Shown piece after piece: positions 24,471 through 36,294 of a DNA stretch of 64,000 nucleotides (its first letter is position 1; every line of letters starts with the position of its first letter). The translations under genes and the position numbers were made by a program. The stretch lies in the NCBI GenBank assembly GCA_963971225.1, contig OZ020267.1, forward strand, positions 154,929,920-154,993,919, read 5' to 3'. Source of the DNA: Melieria omissa. Lineage: Eukaryota > Arthropoda > Insecta > Diptera > Ulidiidae. The notes under the pieces were generated by a model. It was given only the letters and a program-made list of their open reading frames with translations, was not told where the DNA came from and did not search any database.

Positions 24471-25643
24471 TTGCATTGCGGCGACTTAGCTCGCATAGAT
24501 AGCATAGTTTTAGGCACTTACGTAAGCCCATGAACATAAACGAATAACGCCCTACCTTGCAAGCCCTCTGTTTCTACCAAATACTTATCATACATGATGC
24601 AGAAGTAAGTAACAGCAACACCAAAAGGTCGTGATTTCCGTTTCCAACAAATAAAAAATTGTTCGTTAAAATAGCTGTTCACTCGTCTTTACGTTCAGCA
24701 GTAACTCGTGCAGATGAAAAATCATCAAAACAAATGCAATCGTTGCTCTTTTAAAATCAAAAGAAGAACGCACAAATAAAAAGGTTGCAGAGTAAGAGAA
24801 AACTAAACTTCAAGTGTCCATGACTTCCCAACGACAGCCAAGCCCAAGACTCTGCAATATTAAATTATTTCATCGCATGCTTGAGTACCTTTGCCAATGC
24901 TAAAAGTTAATTTGTAAATACACTGCAGTCAGGCACAAGCGACAAGGAATCACGCGCGCTCCTAGTACAAGAATTAGCTTACCCGAACATATCGACACAC
25001 TAGTGTATTTACCCCGAAAAAGTGTTTTGTTCGCACTCCACACGTCTTTGAAATACCAACAGCAGAATGCATTTAGAACAAATCTTTGCTGCGAGCAGGA
25101 ACGTTCAAAGCAAATAAAGGCAAAACATTATCGTATCAATGCAGCATTTGTGAGAAGCTCACAGCCCGTTCATGTATGTGCAACGTGTTGTTAATGCGCA
25201 CAAGACCGACAGGCGCGCGCCTTGCAACTGCAGTCTGCCCAGCTGAGACCCGTTTAAGTGTCGAAATGTGCGCTAAAATGAGACTCAGGCGCCCTATTAC
25301 TTATCATATTTTTTTATGAGCATAAACATAACCCGCTGATGAACGAACAAATTCAGCTGTCCTGTTAACCTTAAACTTGGACCGATTTATACGCGCTTTG
25401 TTGAACATTCCTCTAGGCAATTGTATTGGACTTTCAGTACTTTTTTTACGACTACACCACTGACTGCTGCATTGCTGTACTGATGCGGCACTGTTTCAAA
25501 AATTTACTGAACGTGCTCTGCCGGCTGCTGTAATTGTTCATTCAGTCCGACAAAGCTGCACGAGATACTTGCACTCGGCGCTCAATCGAGTGTTTTAATC
25601 AAATATTTACAGACACATTAAGTGTGTAAAATAAAACGGCAAA
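24471..25643. other. Gene-free stretch
   Basis: No supported gene. A TCAGTC initiator match at about 25542-25548 lies roughly 100 bp before the candidate start codon at 25644. Confidence 0.4.
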
Positions 25644-25829
25644 ATGCATTCCAAGTACGAGCACAACCAGAATATGGCACAAGGCATAATGGAAGAATTA
25701 AAAAATATGCGCAAACTGTGTGACGTGACTAACTGCTCACAGCGCAGTCGCAACGTGAGAATCTACACTGGCTGCCACTTCGGCCGTTGTTGTCTTTTAG
25801 TACAAAAAACATTTATTACATTGCAATGA
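25644..25829 (+). CDS. Possible first coding exon of a BTB/Kelch-like gene
   Basis: The frame opens at an ATG in the favoured fly context (GGCAAAATG). The first 29 residues contain IMEELKNMRKLCDVT, which resembles the 'ME(E/I)...(L)CDVTL' entry of BTB domains in Kelch-like proteins. The next residues are not BTB-like, so a splice donor would be needed at about 25725 (GAC|GTGACT) or after the AAC near 25754 (GTGAGA). I found no exon for the rest of the domain in the window. It could be a first exon with a long intron, a fragment, or a chance match. Confidence 0.2.
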   Translation: MHSKYEHNQNMAQGIMEELKNMRKLCDVTNCSQRSRNVRIYTGCHFGRCCLLVQKTFITLQ

Positions 25830-28800
25830 GTGGACAAGTTCCATTTGCACCGTTTCTGAAACAGTAACCCCCTCTTTCCCAGAATCTCAACAGCAATGCC
25901 ATCGACAAGTGTCCAAACCGAGTAATCTCAAACGCGGACAATCGCAACGAAAGTCTGGAAATAAAAATGCATTCCCACTTCCACCGTACCCCTTTCATGG
26001 CCGTCTTAAATTGTTTCATTTGTCGGAAAACTAACTCAAAACTAACCATCCACAAGTTACCCCCTCTCATCCGCCAGTAAATGTTTGCAGCGCCGTCCAA
26101 AAGTTTAGCAGAATCGTTATTCTTGATCCTAGCTGAACCCGCGCTTTTCACATTGTTGTTTTGTTCTAAATTGATTTTCACACAACGAAACCAAAAAAGC
26201 TGGTGTGAACATAAGAAAATAAAATAGAAAACTGGCTCCGAGAGAGAGAGGCGTTGATGGCAAACAGGCCACAGCGCGTCAGCAATGGCCGCCTCCGACA
26301 ATATTAACTAATTTAAGCGCAAGTTTCAGTTTTCACCGCATAAACACTCGCATATGCACATACATACATATGAGTATGTATATTTATATGAAGTCATGTC
26401 AAGTGTCGAAGGCGATTGGCAATTAGTTGCGGCATTAAAGGATCAAACAATCAACAAATGATTCTATATGTCCAGGGCCGTCTGCATGCCGCCAAAAGTG
26501 AGTACGTTTGTCCGACTGCCTGCTGCCAGACTATTTGGCTGCGTGTTTGTGCTATTTGACTTAACATGGCAAAGTATACTTGGAATCCGACGCCAGGGGC
26601 GGAGTCATGTTGGCGAGGTTTTGGATAGTTCTCATCTTTACCATAATGGAATTATACGTGTGAATCGAGTAAAATTACGGCCTTTTTTTCAATGTCATAA
26701 AGCGATAAAGCGAACCTCTGAGAGTAAAATTGCCTATGAAAAAGCTCCCAACTCGCCGTTCGGAATCGGCATAAAACTGTAGGTCCCTTTCAACCTTGTA
26801 AAAACATTCGCACGAACAACACGGTTGTGGCGGATAGCTAGGCCTTAGTCTCGTAATCGGGCTGTCGTGCCAGTCAAGAAGAAGAAGATAAAGCGATATG
26901 AATCTATATTAAATCTTGTATACTGTGATCTTACGTACGATACTTGGTGGTCTTGCCTCTTAGACCAAATGGCCAATAACCCAAAGGTTTTAATTTTGTT
27001 GGGTAGGCATCTTTTTATTTATATAAAATAGTTATATACCTATATATGTGTGTTGCATATCATTTTTTGTGGTACTGCGAAAAAATGTTTCCCTCGTGGC
27101 AAAATTCGGGCTACGCACCTAACTGGCGCAGTCACCCATTACCATTCCAAGCAACCGCAATCGGCCCTTCTGCCACTTTGCCATGCTGGCCTTACCCGGT
27201 CAGGCAGGAGTTGTTCTAGTAGACACCACTATGGGTTTAGCTCGCGCCATGTACAATTCGCCAGCTGGCCGTCGACAAATGTATAGTAGACGCGTGGATA
27301 TTTGGCTCCATTCCAGGGCCCGCTCTGCCATTTCGCTTTTATGTCTGTGTGTGCGTGCCTCTCTCGTTTTTGATTCCTTCAATGTAATTCACTTAAAAGT
27401 TTCTTACGCTTCAATGCAGGGGACATCATTATCCTTGATTTCTTTTGCTTTTCTTCGACCATTCTGTGTCTGCGATAAACTTGAAGTTGGCAACATGTAT
27501 TGGCCATTGTGGTTGCTGTTTTTACTATGCTGTTGCTGTGCTTGTGGTTATCAATTTAATTACAACAATAACAACATTAAACAATTAAATAAGCTTGTTG
27601 ATTGGGGGAGCTTGAGTTTGATATTTTAGTTTTTCTTGGACGGTTCGCTATGGGTCATTGACTCGACGCAGCTGACTGTTAATGTGCCAACGATGGTTTT
27701 GGCGGCAGTAAGGCAGCCGTGGTACCGTGGTAATTACAGAACTCTTCGCCAAAGACGCACCTTCAGCGAAGTGTCCACCCTTCGCGTCTTGCTTCCTCCT
27801 TCATTCAGCTAAAATGATAATTCCAGAATCTGCTAATCGCACTAGTCCAATTGTTAGCTGCTAAGCACACACTAGACAAAGCATTCATAATTGAAAACAC
27901 TCCGAACACCATCACCCAAATCGAGTAATGAATTTCATGGGCCACAACCCAGCTCCTGCGTACAGAATCCGCCAGCCTCGCCTTCCCAGTGTGTGGTTTG
28001 TGCATTTGTACAACCATAGCGAATGCAAAATTACCTCAACCACACAATATCAAAGGGAACGCGCACACCATAAAAATTCGATGCAACAAAGGCTGAGTGC
28101 GGGTGCATGCGGCGACGCACAAACGCAAAGTGATTACACAAATTGCGAGGACGTGGAATACCCCGCAAGATGATACCACGCCGTGGCTAATGATGCGCAA
28201 TGCACAAAAACCAAAACCGCTGTGCGGCAATGCGCCCAGCCTCGCCCAGCTGCTGGGCTGCAATTATGCGTTTTCTCCTGCATTTGTGGCCTTTTAGCGC
28301 TCACACTGAATCACACTGAAAGCGCCTCTTCTAATTTATGCCGTTGCCATTTTCAGCAGCTAACTGGCAACGTGTACGCAACACGCCACTTACCGCGCCC
28401 TGCTGCATGCCTCAGCTGGCTTAGTAGCCTGCATTCTCCGTCCCCTCTGCCCGACACTATGCAGCCGAAGCGCCCACAAGCGCGCTAATTAAAAATGTGG
28501 ATTATTGCTCCTACTTTTTACTTAACAATTTTGCGCTTTTTTCGCTGGCATTGTTATTGCTGCATATTCAAAGGTGCTTACAGAAATGTGAAATGCGTGC
28601 TCGGGCTGGATAATTAACGATTTTCGCCACAACTCAGCGCCAAGCAGCGCGCGCCGAGAGAGGAACATAGTTGCACACTTCAATGTGCAAGAGCGTGTGT
28701 TTGTATAGTATTGTTGCATATGTGATATATGTACATATTTTGTGCAGTAAGCCCACACTTTGTATGGTAAAGCTGCTATAAAATTAAATATTTTACACAA

Positions 28801-29902
28801 CAATTCTGGCTGCACTTCCGCAAAGGTTTTTTCGGCCGCTCATCCGAGCTGTTTATGTTAATTTTCTGACTTTTACTTCCATTATTTATATTCACCTGGA
28901 CAAAGTCACAACGGCGTCGTTCAAAAACCATTTCCCATAGAGGTTCTGGGAGCTGGTCTACGCAAACAAACCGCCTGTCCACGCAACGCACAATTTACCG
29001 CATTTGTTTGTGTTCAATAATTTGACAAACTCGCCAAAACCTGAAAACTCATTCAACATTACGACAGCGTATTTCAAAACATCTGCTGATCGTTCCCTGC
29101 ACCACATGGTGGCAACATTTAGTGAATTTTTGTGTGTTGAGTTCCTCATCGAAAAAAATAAAATAAAGCACAATAATTAGCAAACGCCATAATACAATAC
29201 AATTTGCTTGAAGAGCTGCGCCTTGCGGTGGAGCGGCGGAAACGGTTGGGCCGACAGTTGGCAGTTTTGTTTTTCGTCTTCGCGCAAAATCAACAACGGT
29301 CGAACAAGACCGCGGGAAACGACCGTATGCCAAAAATAAGAAATGTGAGCAAGTAAAAGAATGTGAGGACGGAAAATGTGAAATGCAAAACACAGAAAAG
29401 TAGAAACGTAAAATATGGCAACACACTAATGAGTATTTATTAATTACGCAAATGCAACGCGTTGGCATAAACGGAAGTGGCAAGGAGTGAGCAAGGGTGC
29501 GAAAAGGCCAAAGGGACCGGGCTCGGTTGGTGCAAATTTTTAACACGCTGCAATTAGCAGGCAAAAATTTAAATGTGATTATTACGGTTATTTGCATAAA
29601 AAGGCCAGCGAAAGCAATGGCGGAACAGGAAATGAGTTGAGCAGCAAAGAAGTAATGAGGGTTGAAGCGGTGCGTGGATTTGTGCAGCCGTCGATATTTG
29701 CATGTGTCTGAAGTGCAGGACAATAACAGCAACAACCACAAATAGCAAATTCCCCAATTGTGTTTTAATTTGAGCAGCGTAGATACACAAATGCTCTCTT
29801 ATAGAAGCAATACAATCCACCGGAGTAATGTAGCATTTAAAAAAGCACTAAATTAATACGAGCATAACTTGAAAAGACTGCCTTGGCTTTTGACTGTGCC
29901 AT
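25830..29902. other. Gene-free stretch
   Basis: No gene is supported. The longest frame (29049-29741, minus, 230 codons) has no domain and reads across purine-rich sequence that looks non-coding. Around 26750-26880 the sequence has the look of a decayed dispersed repeat, but I cannot classify it. Confidence 0.45.
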
Positions 29903-32018
29903 TCACATTTTGGCCCGCATAAACGGCTGGAGGTGTGATTGGAAGGTCACGTTCACCGGCTCCTGGTTGAGTGGACTTTTTCGGGCCTCTTCTATCAGTC
30001 GTTCGTAGATGCGGCCATCGTAGCAACCCAACGTCGAGCCTAACACACGATCATGCAAATCGAAACCGTCCACTATCGCCACCGCGTTGTGTCGCAATTC
30101 GCCCAGCAAATATTCGTACTGCGCCTCTAATTGCTCCACTTGCCGCGAGCTCAACGCAAACGCGCATAGCACATCGCCCAAACTAGCAAGGAGCATCTCC
30201 AGTATGAACAACTCCAGCAACTGTCTCAGCACCTCACCAAGCACCGGCTTCAGTTTTGTACAAGCTTGCTGCATCTCCTCACAGGCGATACGGGCCAGAA
30301 ACGCTCGGCCGTGCAACGTGGCTGCCTGCGTCATCTTAATGCCTGCCAGATTGGCAGCCGCCTGTTGGCTCTTGCCCCGCTTTCGCTGCACTCGTTGACA
30401 CTCAAACGCTAATCGCACCTTTTCCGTTGCCGCAATCTCCAGCAGACGCACCAGCGTTGCCACGTCGGTGGACCACTTCGGCTTGGTTGCGATACGCAAG
30501 TACGTTACGCTCTTCGGTAGCACTTTGCGCTTCAGCCCATCCGTGTACTGCTTGACCAGGTACCGGGCGGTCTGCAGCAACAAAACAGTATTTTCGCCCT
30601 CGTACGTGCACGCTGCCGTGGCAACACCATAGATTTGCGAAAGGTTTGAGGAGGTCAGGTAGCCGTGGCCACCACACGCCTTACGCAACACCTCAATGCC
30701 TTCTCCGGCCTCATGCGAGCACAGTGCCTTCAGACAACATGAGAGCGCGTGCAATTCGGGCAGATTCCGCCTGTTGCCGATATCCAACTCCTTCATAACA
30801 CCCTGATACATGCGCCAAACCATATCGGCGGCCACGCGGTAAAACACGCCTTTAGCGATCTGTGGAAATATCTTGGCCTGTTGAGTTAAATGGTCCAAAA
30901 TTTGCGGCTCCATCTGGTTTAGCTCAATAGGACTTTGGCGACGTACAGCCGAAAATCTAAAGAAGATAAATTGCAAATAAATCATTCGTCGTCTGTCGGC
31001 AAAACGTCTCCTACCTGGTAGCAATGGTGGCTGCCTGCAGTAGCCCGAAAGCCACATCGCGCAAAATCATTACTCGCACAAATACCATAGTTCCATAGTT
31101 GAGCAAAGGATCGGGTCCTTTCACGAATCGTCCATTGGACAACACTTGCGCGTTTTTCATCAGCATCTGTGTGCGCGGTACGGGCACATTTTTCAAACCC
31201 AAATAGCCGTTGTTCACGCCGTTCACGCCCACCTTCGGCCCGATTTCGCCCACATCGACGCCCGGCTCAGGCAAGTGTGTCTCCTTGCTGCGAATACGCA
31301 CCAGAAACGGATGCAAGCCGTAGTGCTTCCCCTTTATGTACAGCTGCGCCATCACGATCACCATGTTGGCGGTTTGGCCCATGCTGCCGGGCCACCACTT
31401 GTACGCAGTCAAACTGGGCGTATTCAGTATGAATTCCTCTCGGGTCGCATCGTAGTCGGCGCGAGTCTCCAAGCCACGTATGTGCGTACCATGCCCCAGT
31501 TCCGTTTGCGCATAAGTTCCGATGATGCCGTCCATACGCCACGCCTTATCCAGCCATTCTTGCTGCTGCTCCTCGGTGCTCAGCCTCAGCAAGGCCGGCA
31601 GAAACATCGAAAAGTGCAGCCGCAGCGGAAAACTCTGTTGAAAGAGCCCAGTCCCCAGCGACCCAGTCAGCAGCATGCGAAAATCATACATGGATTCGAT
31701 GGCGCTCTTGACCACGCCCCTCGAGCGCTGCGCTTGCTCTTGCTCTGTGTGCCAAGTACGCAACTTGGATAGAAACTTGCTAGCCTTTCGAACAGAATGC
31801 TCGTAAAGCTCTTTGTGCGACATGTACGAAATATGCTGCGGATCTTCGAATTCGACATCTTCGAAAAAACGCTTCTCCAAAGCTCTGCGCTGCTGCAGCG
31901 CAGCCCGTCCACCGGCCCACCACTCGGCAAAGTCTTCACTTAAAATGGTAGCCGACTGTCTTTCTCGCTGCAGGTCAACGTTCTCCAACGATGCAGGTAT
32001 GGTCGTGGGGCACGTCAT
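29903..32018 (-). CDS. Peroxisomal acyl-CoA oxidase
   Basis: FAD-dependent enzyme that oxidises acyl-CoA to trans-2-enoyl-CoA with release of H2O2, the first step of peroxisomal beta-oxidation. Two exons, 32018-31015 and 30956-29903, are separated by a 58-bp intron and give 685 residues, normal for the family. Conserved blocks are GTYAQTELGHGTHIRGLET, the FAD/substrate segment near YKWWPGSMGQTANM, KACGGHGYLTSSN, and YEGENTV, whose first Glu (about residue 454) fits the catalytic base of ACOX enzymes. The last three residues are AKM, an acceptable type-1 peroxisomal targeting signal. It belongs to the ACOX1/ACOX3-type group; which Drosophila Acox gene is orthologous I cannot say. It stands alone on the minus strand. 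Confidence 0.95.
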
Positions 32019-33123
32019 CCTTTACCACTAATCCGTTAGTGACTCGACAAGTATCCTTGAGCAGATTTCGCGATATTTATTTCCAAGTAAGCGTTCGCGA
32101 CTGCCAATTTTTCAGGCTTTCAGTATGCTCTGTGTTGTTCAAACATTCACTATCAACCACAAATTATTTGCAGAAACTGCTTCCCACTGCCGACACCTTG
32201 CAAAAAGCCAAAAGCTCACTCAATCTCTCGCTGCACTCCGCTTCACTACTCTTTGATCGTTGACCACTTTAACCGTACCACTTGTTTACTGTAAATAACA
32301 TCTTTGTTATCAGCACTCCGCAACGCTATCACTTTCCCTCTCTAATTTGTTTACTCTGCAAATTAATTGTTACGAATTAACTTGCAAAACAATCCAATCA
32401 TTGTGAGCAGAGAGAGAAAGCTTAAAGTCCGAATATAAACAGGAACCTTCATTGCCTTCAAGCTTGTCCAAGCTAGTACATCCCAAGCCCAATTAATCTA
32501 TTCACAATCTTGTGCATTTGAGATTACAAATCTGTGCAATAGCAAACGTTTACCATTAATTGCTAGCGGTCTTTTTCCGTTTAGTTTGCAGTACTAGTTG
32601 CAAATTACGAAATTCACATCTGAGCCGCTATTGTCAATGCAGCAAGCAAGCTACAGCAGGGGTACTCGTAGAGTTCGGGAGCTCCTTTAAGATAATTTAG
32701 TGTTTTATCTATATCCTCTTCACATCATTTTAGGTTTAGTTTATGGCATTCAATTCGTTTTTTATTTCTTTCTGTTCCATGTTTAACAATTTGTTTTTCG
32801 CCTCTTGCTTCTCTTTTCAACGGCTGCCAGTTTGGCAATCCGATGTTGCATATTTACAAGGGTGTAGCAAACGCATCGCTGTGTATTTTGTTAGTGTAGA
32901 GTAAAAATAAACTACACAATCTGGCAAATCCCATTACCTTCCTATAGTCTGAGTGTACATGTGTGAAGCTTTTAACCAAACGCTTTTTTAATTCGCTCAT
33001 TCAACTACTGTTTCCATCCCAATGCCAACGCAGAATGTCCGTGAACCAGTTAAGCCCACTTCGAACAAAATATACAAACCCATTTTTAAATGGAACGCTA
33101 GCGATATGCAAACACAATTGTTA
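32019..33123. other. Upstream region of the acyl-CoA oxidase gene
   Basis: The presumed promoter and 5' UTR of the acyl-CoA oxidase, then AT-rich spacer up to the hAT element. No further gene is seen. Confidence 0.5.
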
Positions 33124-33131
33124 TACCAAAG

Positions 33132-35135
33132 CAGTGGCGTCCCCAGGGGGGGGGATTAGGGGGATGGATCCCCCCCCTTGGTCGGAGAATTCACTTATGC
33201 AATTTGCTATAACAATATGGAATTGTGAAACATTTTTATTATTTGCTTTATCGCTTCTGTAATCACCCACTTAAAACCTAATAACTGAACCTCCCATGAT
33301 CTAGCCAGACCATAATGTAAACAAGATGATAGTCGAGGATTGTTGTTAAGGATATAAAAAAACCAGAAAGTGTGAATACAATGATTTCTTTTGCTTGTCT
33401 ACATTATTTTTACGTAAAACGGTGAAAATATACTAGAATAATTATGTAAATAGCGAGTTTCAATTTTAATGAGTTAATTTTGAAATTAAAAAAATACGGC
33501 AGTAAAGCAAAAAAATAAAAAAATGTATAAATGTAAAATACGTTACTTATGGATCTACTTCAGCTGCTTGATCAATGCAATTATTTCAACAATATAATGC
33601 AGTATCATGACTAAACCACATTGAGATTTTACATTCGACACATACAAATCGGGTTTTGATATATATATTTCTGGATTCCTTGCACTGTTAATAATTCTGA
33701 ACTGCTTTGCCAAAGAAAAATATGCAAAACATGCTCTACATGTTGTTGTTCATGCTGAATTGGCCGGATATCGTTTTCCTTGTCGCCTTCGTCGTTGCTA
33801 TCTTCACATTGAACTATCTAAACGACCATTTTTTCTATCAGTATCAGAAGCTTCGTTTTGTGCAGGGCCAAATGAAAGCGTGAAATTGGCAGCACCGTTA
33901 TTATTGCCTCTCGCAGCAAATTATTTAATATCTTAAATTCGTTGCTCTAAAGCATTAGTTTCCGCTATTGCTAAGGAAATTTTTTTAGAGATTTTCCTCT
34001 CTGATTTAACTCCAGCGTCGAAGTTCAAAAACAATGTCCACCTGATTCTCAAAATAGCATTCTCTTCCTTTCATCTCTGTCACAGAAAACACCCAATCGA
34101 ATTGGAAAATGGATAAGTATTAATTTTGAATATGTTTCAACATTATTTTCCAACAAAAATTATAATTTATTAACCCAAAGAAAATAAAAGCCAAGGCGAA
34201 CGAAAAACACTTGGACCAGGTACATTTTGCGCCAGCTAATTTACGTCACTATTAACGGGATGGCACGAAAAAAGTGCTTCAAATCGGGTCAGATAGAAAA
34301 ACCTAGTTGAAACTATATATATAATATAAAAAAAATATTTATAAACAATTCTGACAATAATTACGTCGAAAATAACAAAAAAAAACTGAAAATAACTGGC
34401 AAATTTGTATGAAAATACACCATGGTCTGGCCAAGCCATGGTTTTGGGTTTTGTGCTTAGAAAGGATCAGTTAAAGATATCATGAAATTTGAGCTCGATA
34501 GCTTAATTACAACATTACTAAAGTGGATCCAAAGTTCAATATGGTCTGGCCAGAACCGGATACCCGCAGAAGGGTTAAGAATAAATGAATAAAAAAATCA
34601 GCATTGCATTTGTTCTCGCAGAATAGTTGTATTTTCAATGTTCCCAAAAGTGTCGACTATTTACCAAAATAGTAATCAAACGCAGGCTTCATGCCAACCC
34701 TGCATCAGCTGTTGAAACTAAAAAAAAATTCACTTACATAGTTTTGGTGAATTGCGGGTAAACATGGAAACATGGTCACCTCTATCATAACATAATAAAA
34801 TTTCAGAACGTCATACATTTTGTAAATGTTTGATTTTTTTTACATAGCTGGTGTGCTTTTTAAAATACGTCTTTTCGTAATTCTATTAGCAGTTGTTTTC
34901 GAAATGTCATAACTTAAAACAAACTTGAATTTTTTTGTTGGGATTTTATGACTTAAAAATACATGTCACTTGAATTTAAGAAGTTTATGTTAGTATATGT
35001 ATACATATATGTATGTATGTACAATTTTATTCAACATGTATTAAAAATAATACGCAAAGATGAAAGTATAAAAATGGCGTTAAACTGGATTTTTTGCATA
35101 TCCCCCCCCTTCCCGAAATCCTGGGGACGCCACTG
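33132..35135. mobile_element. Non-autonomous hAT-type element, 2.0 kb
   Basis: The ends are CAGTGGCGTCCCCAGG (33132-33147) and its exact reverse complement (35120-35135). They are flanked by a perfect 8-bp duplication TACCAAAG at 33124-33131 and 35136-35143. An 8-bp duplication with a CAGTGGCG-type end is typical of the hAT superfamily. G/C homopolymer runs follow the ends. The AT-rich interior has no transposase frame. It does carry a 53-codon smORF, annotated separately. The intact duplication shows that the insertion is fairly young. Confidence 0.9.
33722..33883 (+). CDS. Candidate smORF, 53-aa single-pass membrane peptide
   Basis: ATG at 33722 to TGA at 33883. After a Met/Leu-rich start comes NWPDIVFLVAFVVAIFTLNY, a convincing membrane helix, then an aromatic and basic tail (FFYQYQKLRF). 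The stretch is clearly less AT-rich than its surroundings and uses many C- or G-ending codons, which is what makes it stand out. It resembles no small membrane peptide I can name. It lies within the hAT-type element, so it is either host sequence captured by the element or a chance frame. Confidence 0.35.
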   Translation: MQNMLYMLLFMLNWPDIVFLVAFVVAIFTLNYLNDHFFYQYQKLRFVQGQMKA

Positions 35136-35174
35136 TACCAAAGTGTATTAAAGCGGAAAGCAAGCAAGGATGTT

Positions 35175-35180
35175 TTTATT
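35175..35180 (-). terminator. Poly(A) signal AATAAA
   Basis: AATAAA on the minus strand about 135 nt beyond the stop at 35314, supporting a real 3' end for the candidate terminal exon. Confidence 0.4.
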
Positions 35181-35313
35181 GATCGTAGTCGTAGCGTTTA
35201 CAGCGTAGAGTAAAATGCACACCGAGGTTTGAATGGCAGGTATCTTGCCACGCCCACATCTCCAAGTCGGAAGTAGACCGTCGCGTTTTCGACGATTCGA
35301 AGGATAGAAAACG

Positions 35314-35457
35314 CTAGGATGCTAATAATTTGCGTATGCGCTTTGTACCCTTGTACCTCCTTTTAGGTGCTAAGTAGTCCTGAGACGAACGAGGAACCAC
35401 GAACTTCTGTAGACCGTATCCCACCCATTCACCGTATCTCGTGAACATTGCAAATAT
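35314..35457 (-). CDS. Candidate terminal exon of an unknown small basic protein
   Basis: A TTTGTTTGCAG acceptor ends at 35458. From 35457 the frame reads 47 codons to a TAG at 35314; an internal ATG (35448) would give 44 residues. The peptide looks protein-like (TRYGEWVGYGLQKFVVPRSS, then a Lys/Arg-rich end KRRYKGTKRIRKLLAS) and codon choice is unlike the AT-rich flanks. After the TAG the same frame stays open for about 45 more codons to a TAA that overlaps AATAAA. The TAG is followed by C, a context known to favour readthrough. Upstream exons were not identified. One loose candidate is an ATG at 36004 (minus) starting MRALVLCKGLLRFAL, which looks like a mitochondrial presequence. Confidence 0.3.
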   Translation of the reverse strand: MFAMFTRYGEWVGYGLQKFVVPRSSQDYLAPKRRYKGTKRIRKLLAS

Positions 35458-36184
35458 CTGCAAACAAACACGCAATGTCAATGTAAAAAATACATTTCGT
35501 AGAGCGAAACGACAATGCGTACGAAAAAGTGCATTTCACAAAAACTCAATTAGGCAACATTTCCAATTGAACAATTCCCTGGAATGGAAGCACATGCAAT
35601 AGCCCCATGCCAGCACAGCCAATAATTGAACGACCAAAACAATTTTTCAGCGTTGCTGTTTTTATTTTTGCGCTTCCGTTGCATTCACTTGTTTATATGT
35701 ATGTGCAAGCTCTCGCAGTTCGACCAACACACGTGCACATGCATACAGATGCAGTGCGCCACCACGGTTGCAGACAAAAAATTAACTTTTCACAACAATA
35801 TAACTATGGACAGCGACATTTTTCCGATTGCGTGGGTTCATGGCAACACGGGCAATAACATATGTACATGTGAAAACCCTAATGCGACTATGAGTATGTG
35901 TGTGTGAGGATTATGAAAGCACATAGACAGCGGGAACACCCTGCTGGCCGTGGACCGGAAAGCGCAAAACGGAGCAGCCCTTTGCACAGCACGAGAGCCC
36001 GCATTGCTGTCGTCAATGGCGCAAATGTTTCTTAAAGCATAAACACATTTTCTAAATTACTACACTAACAGTTGCCATACAGTCCAGTTTTATTGCAGCA
36101 AATTTATTAGGCAATATACAATGAATTACATTGGCGTTCGTAAGGAAACATTTCGGGATGTTGTTACTGCCAAAGTGAGATTTT
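35458..36184. other. Spacer between candidate exon and YIPF5 3' end
   Basis: No gene is firmly supported. It contains the possible presequence-like start at 36004 (minus). Confidence 0.35.
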
Positions 36185-36190
36185 TTTATT
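36185..36190 (-). terminator. Poly(A) signal AATAAA of YIPF5
   Basis: AATAAA on the minus strand, 105 nt after the YIPF5 stop codon. Confidence 0.65.
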
Positions 36191-36294
36191 ACACGTTATG
36201 GTTTGTTGTTCGGCTTTCTTTTCATTTTCAAGTACTTGCTGGAATCGGCAATTGCAATTGTTGTTGTTAACGTTGATGCTTCTGCTTCTGTTGT

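Noticed and set aside
26468..26782. 104-codon plus-strand frame
   Set aside because: Lies in what looks like a decayed dispersed repeat; no recognisable transposon protein motif.
29049..29741. 230-codon minus-strand frame starting with a Leu-rich stretch
   Set aside because: No domain, erratic Cys/Phe/Ser-rich composition, no splice or promoter support. It looks like the complement of purine-rich non-coding DNA.
31146..31772. 208-codon plus-strand frame
   Set aside because: Antisense shadow of the acyl-CoA oxidase gene.
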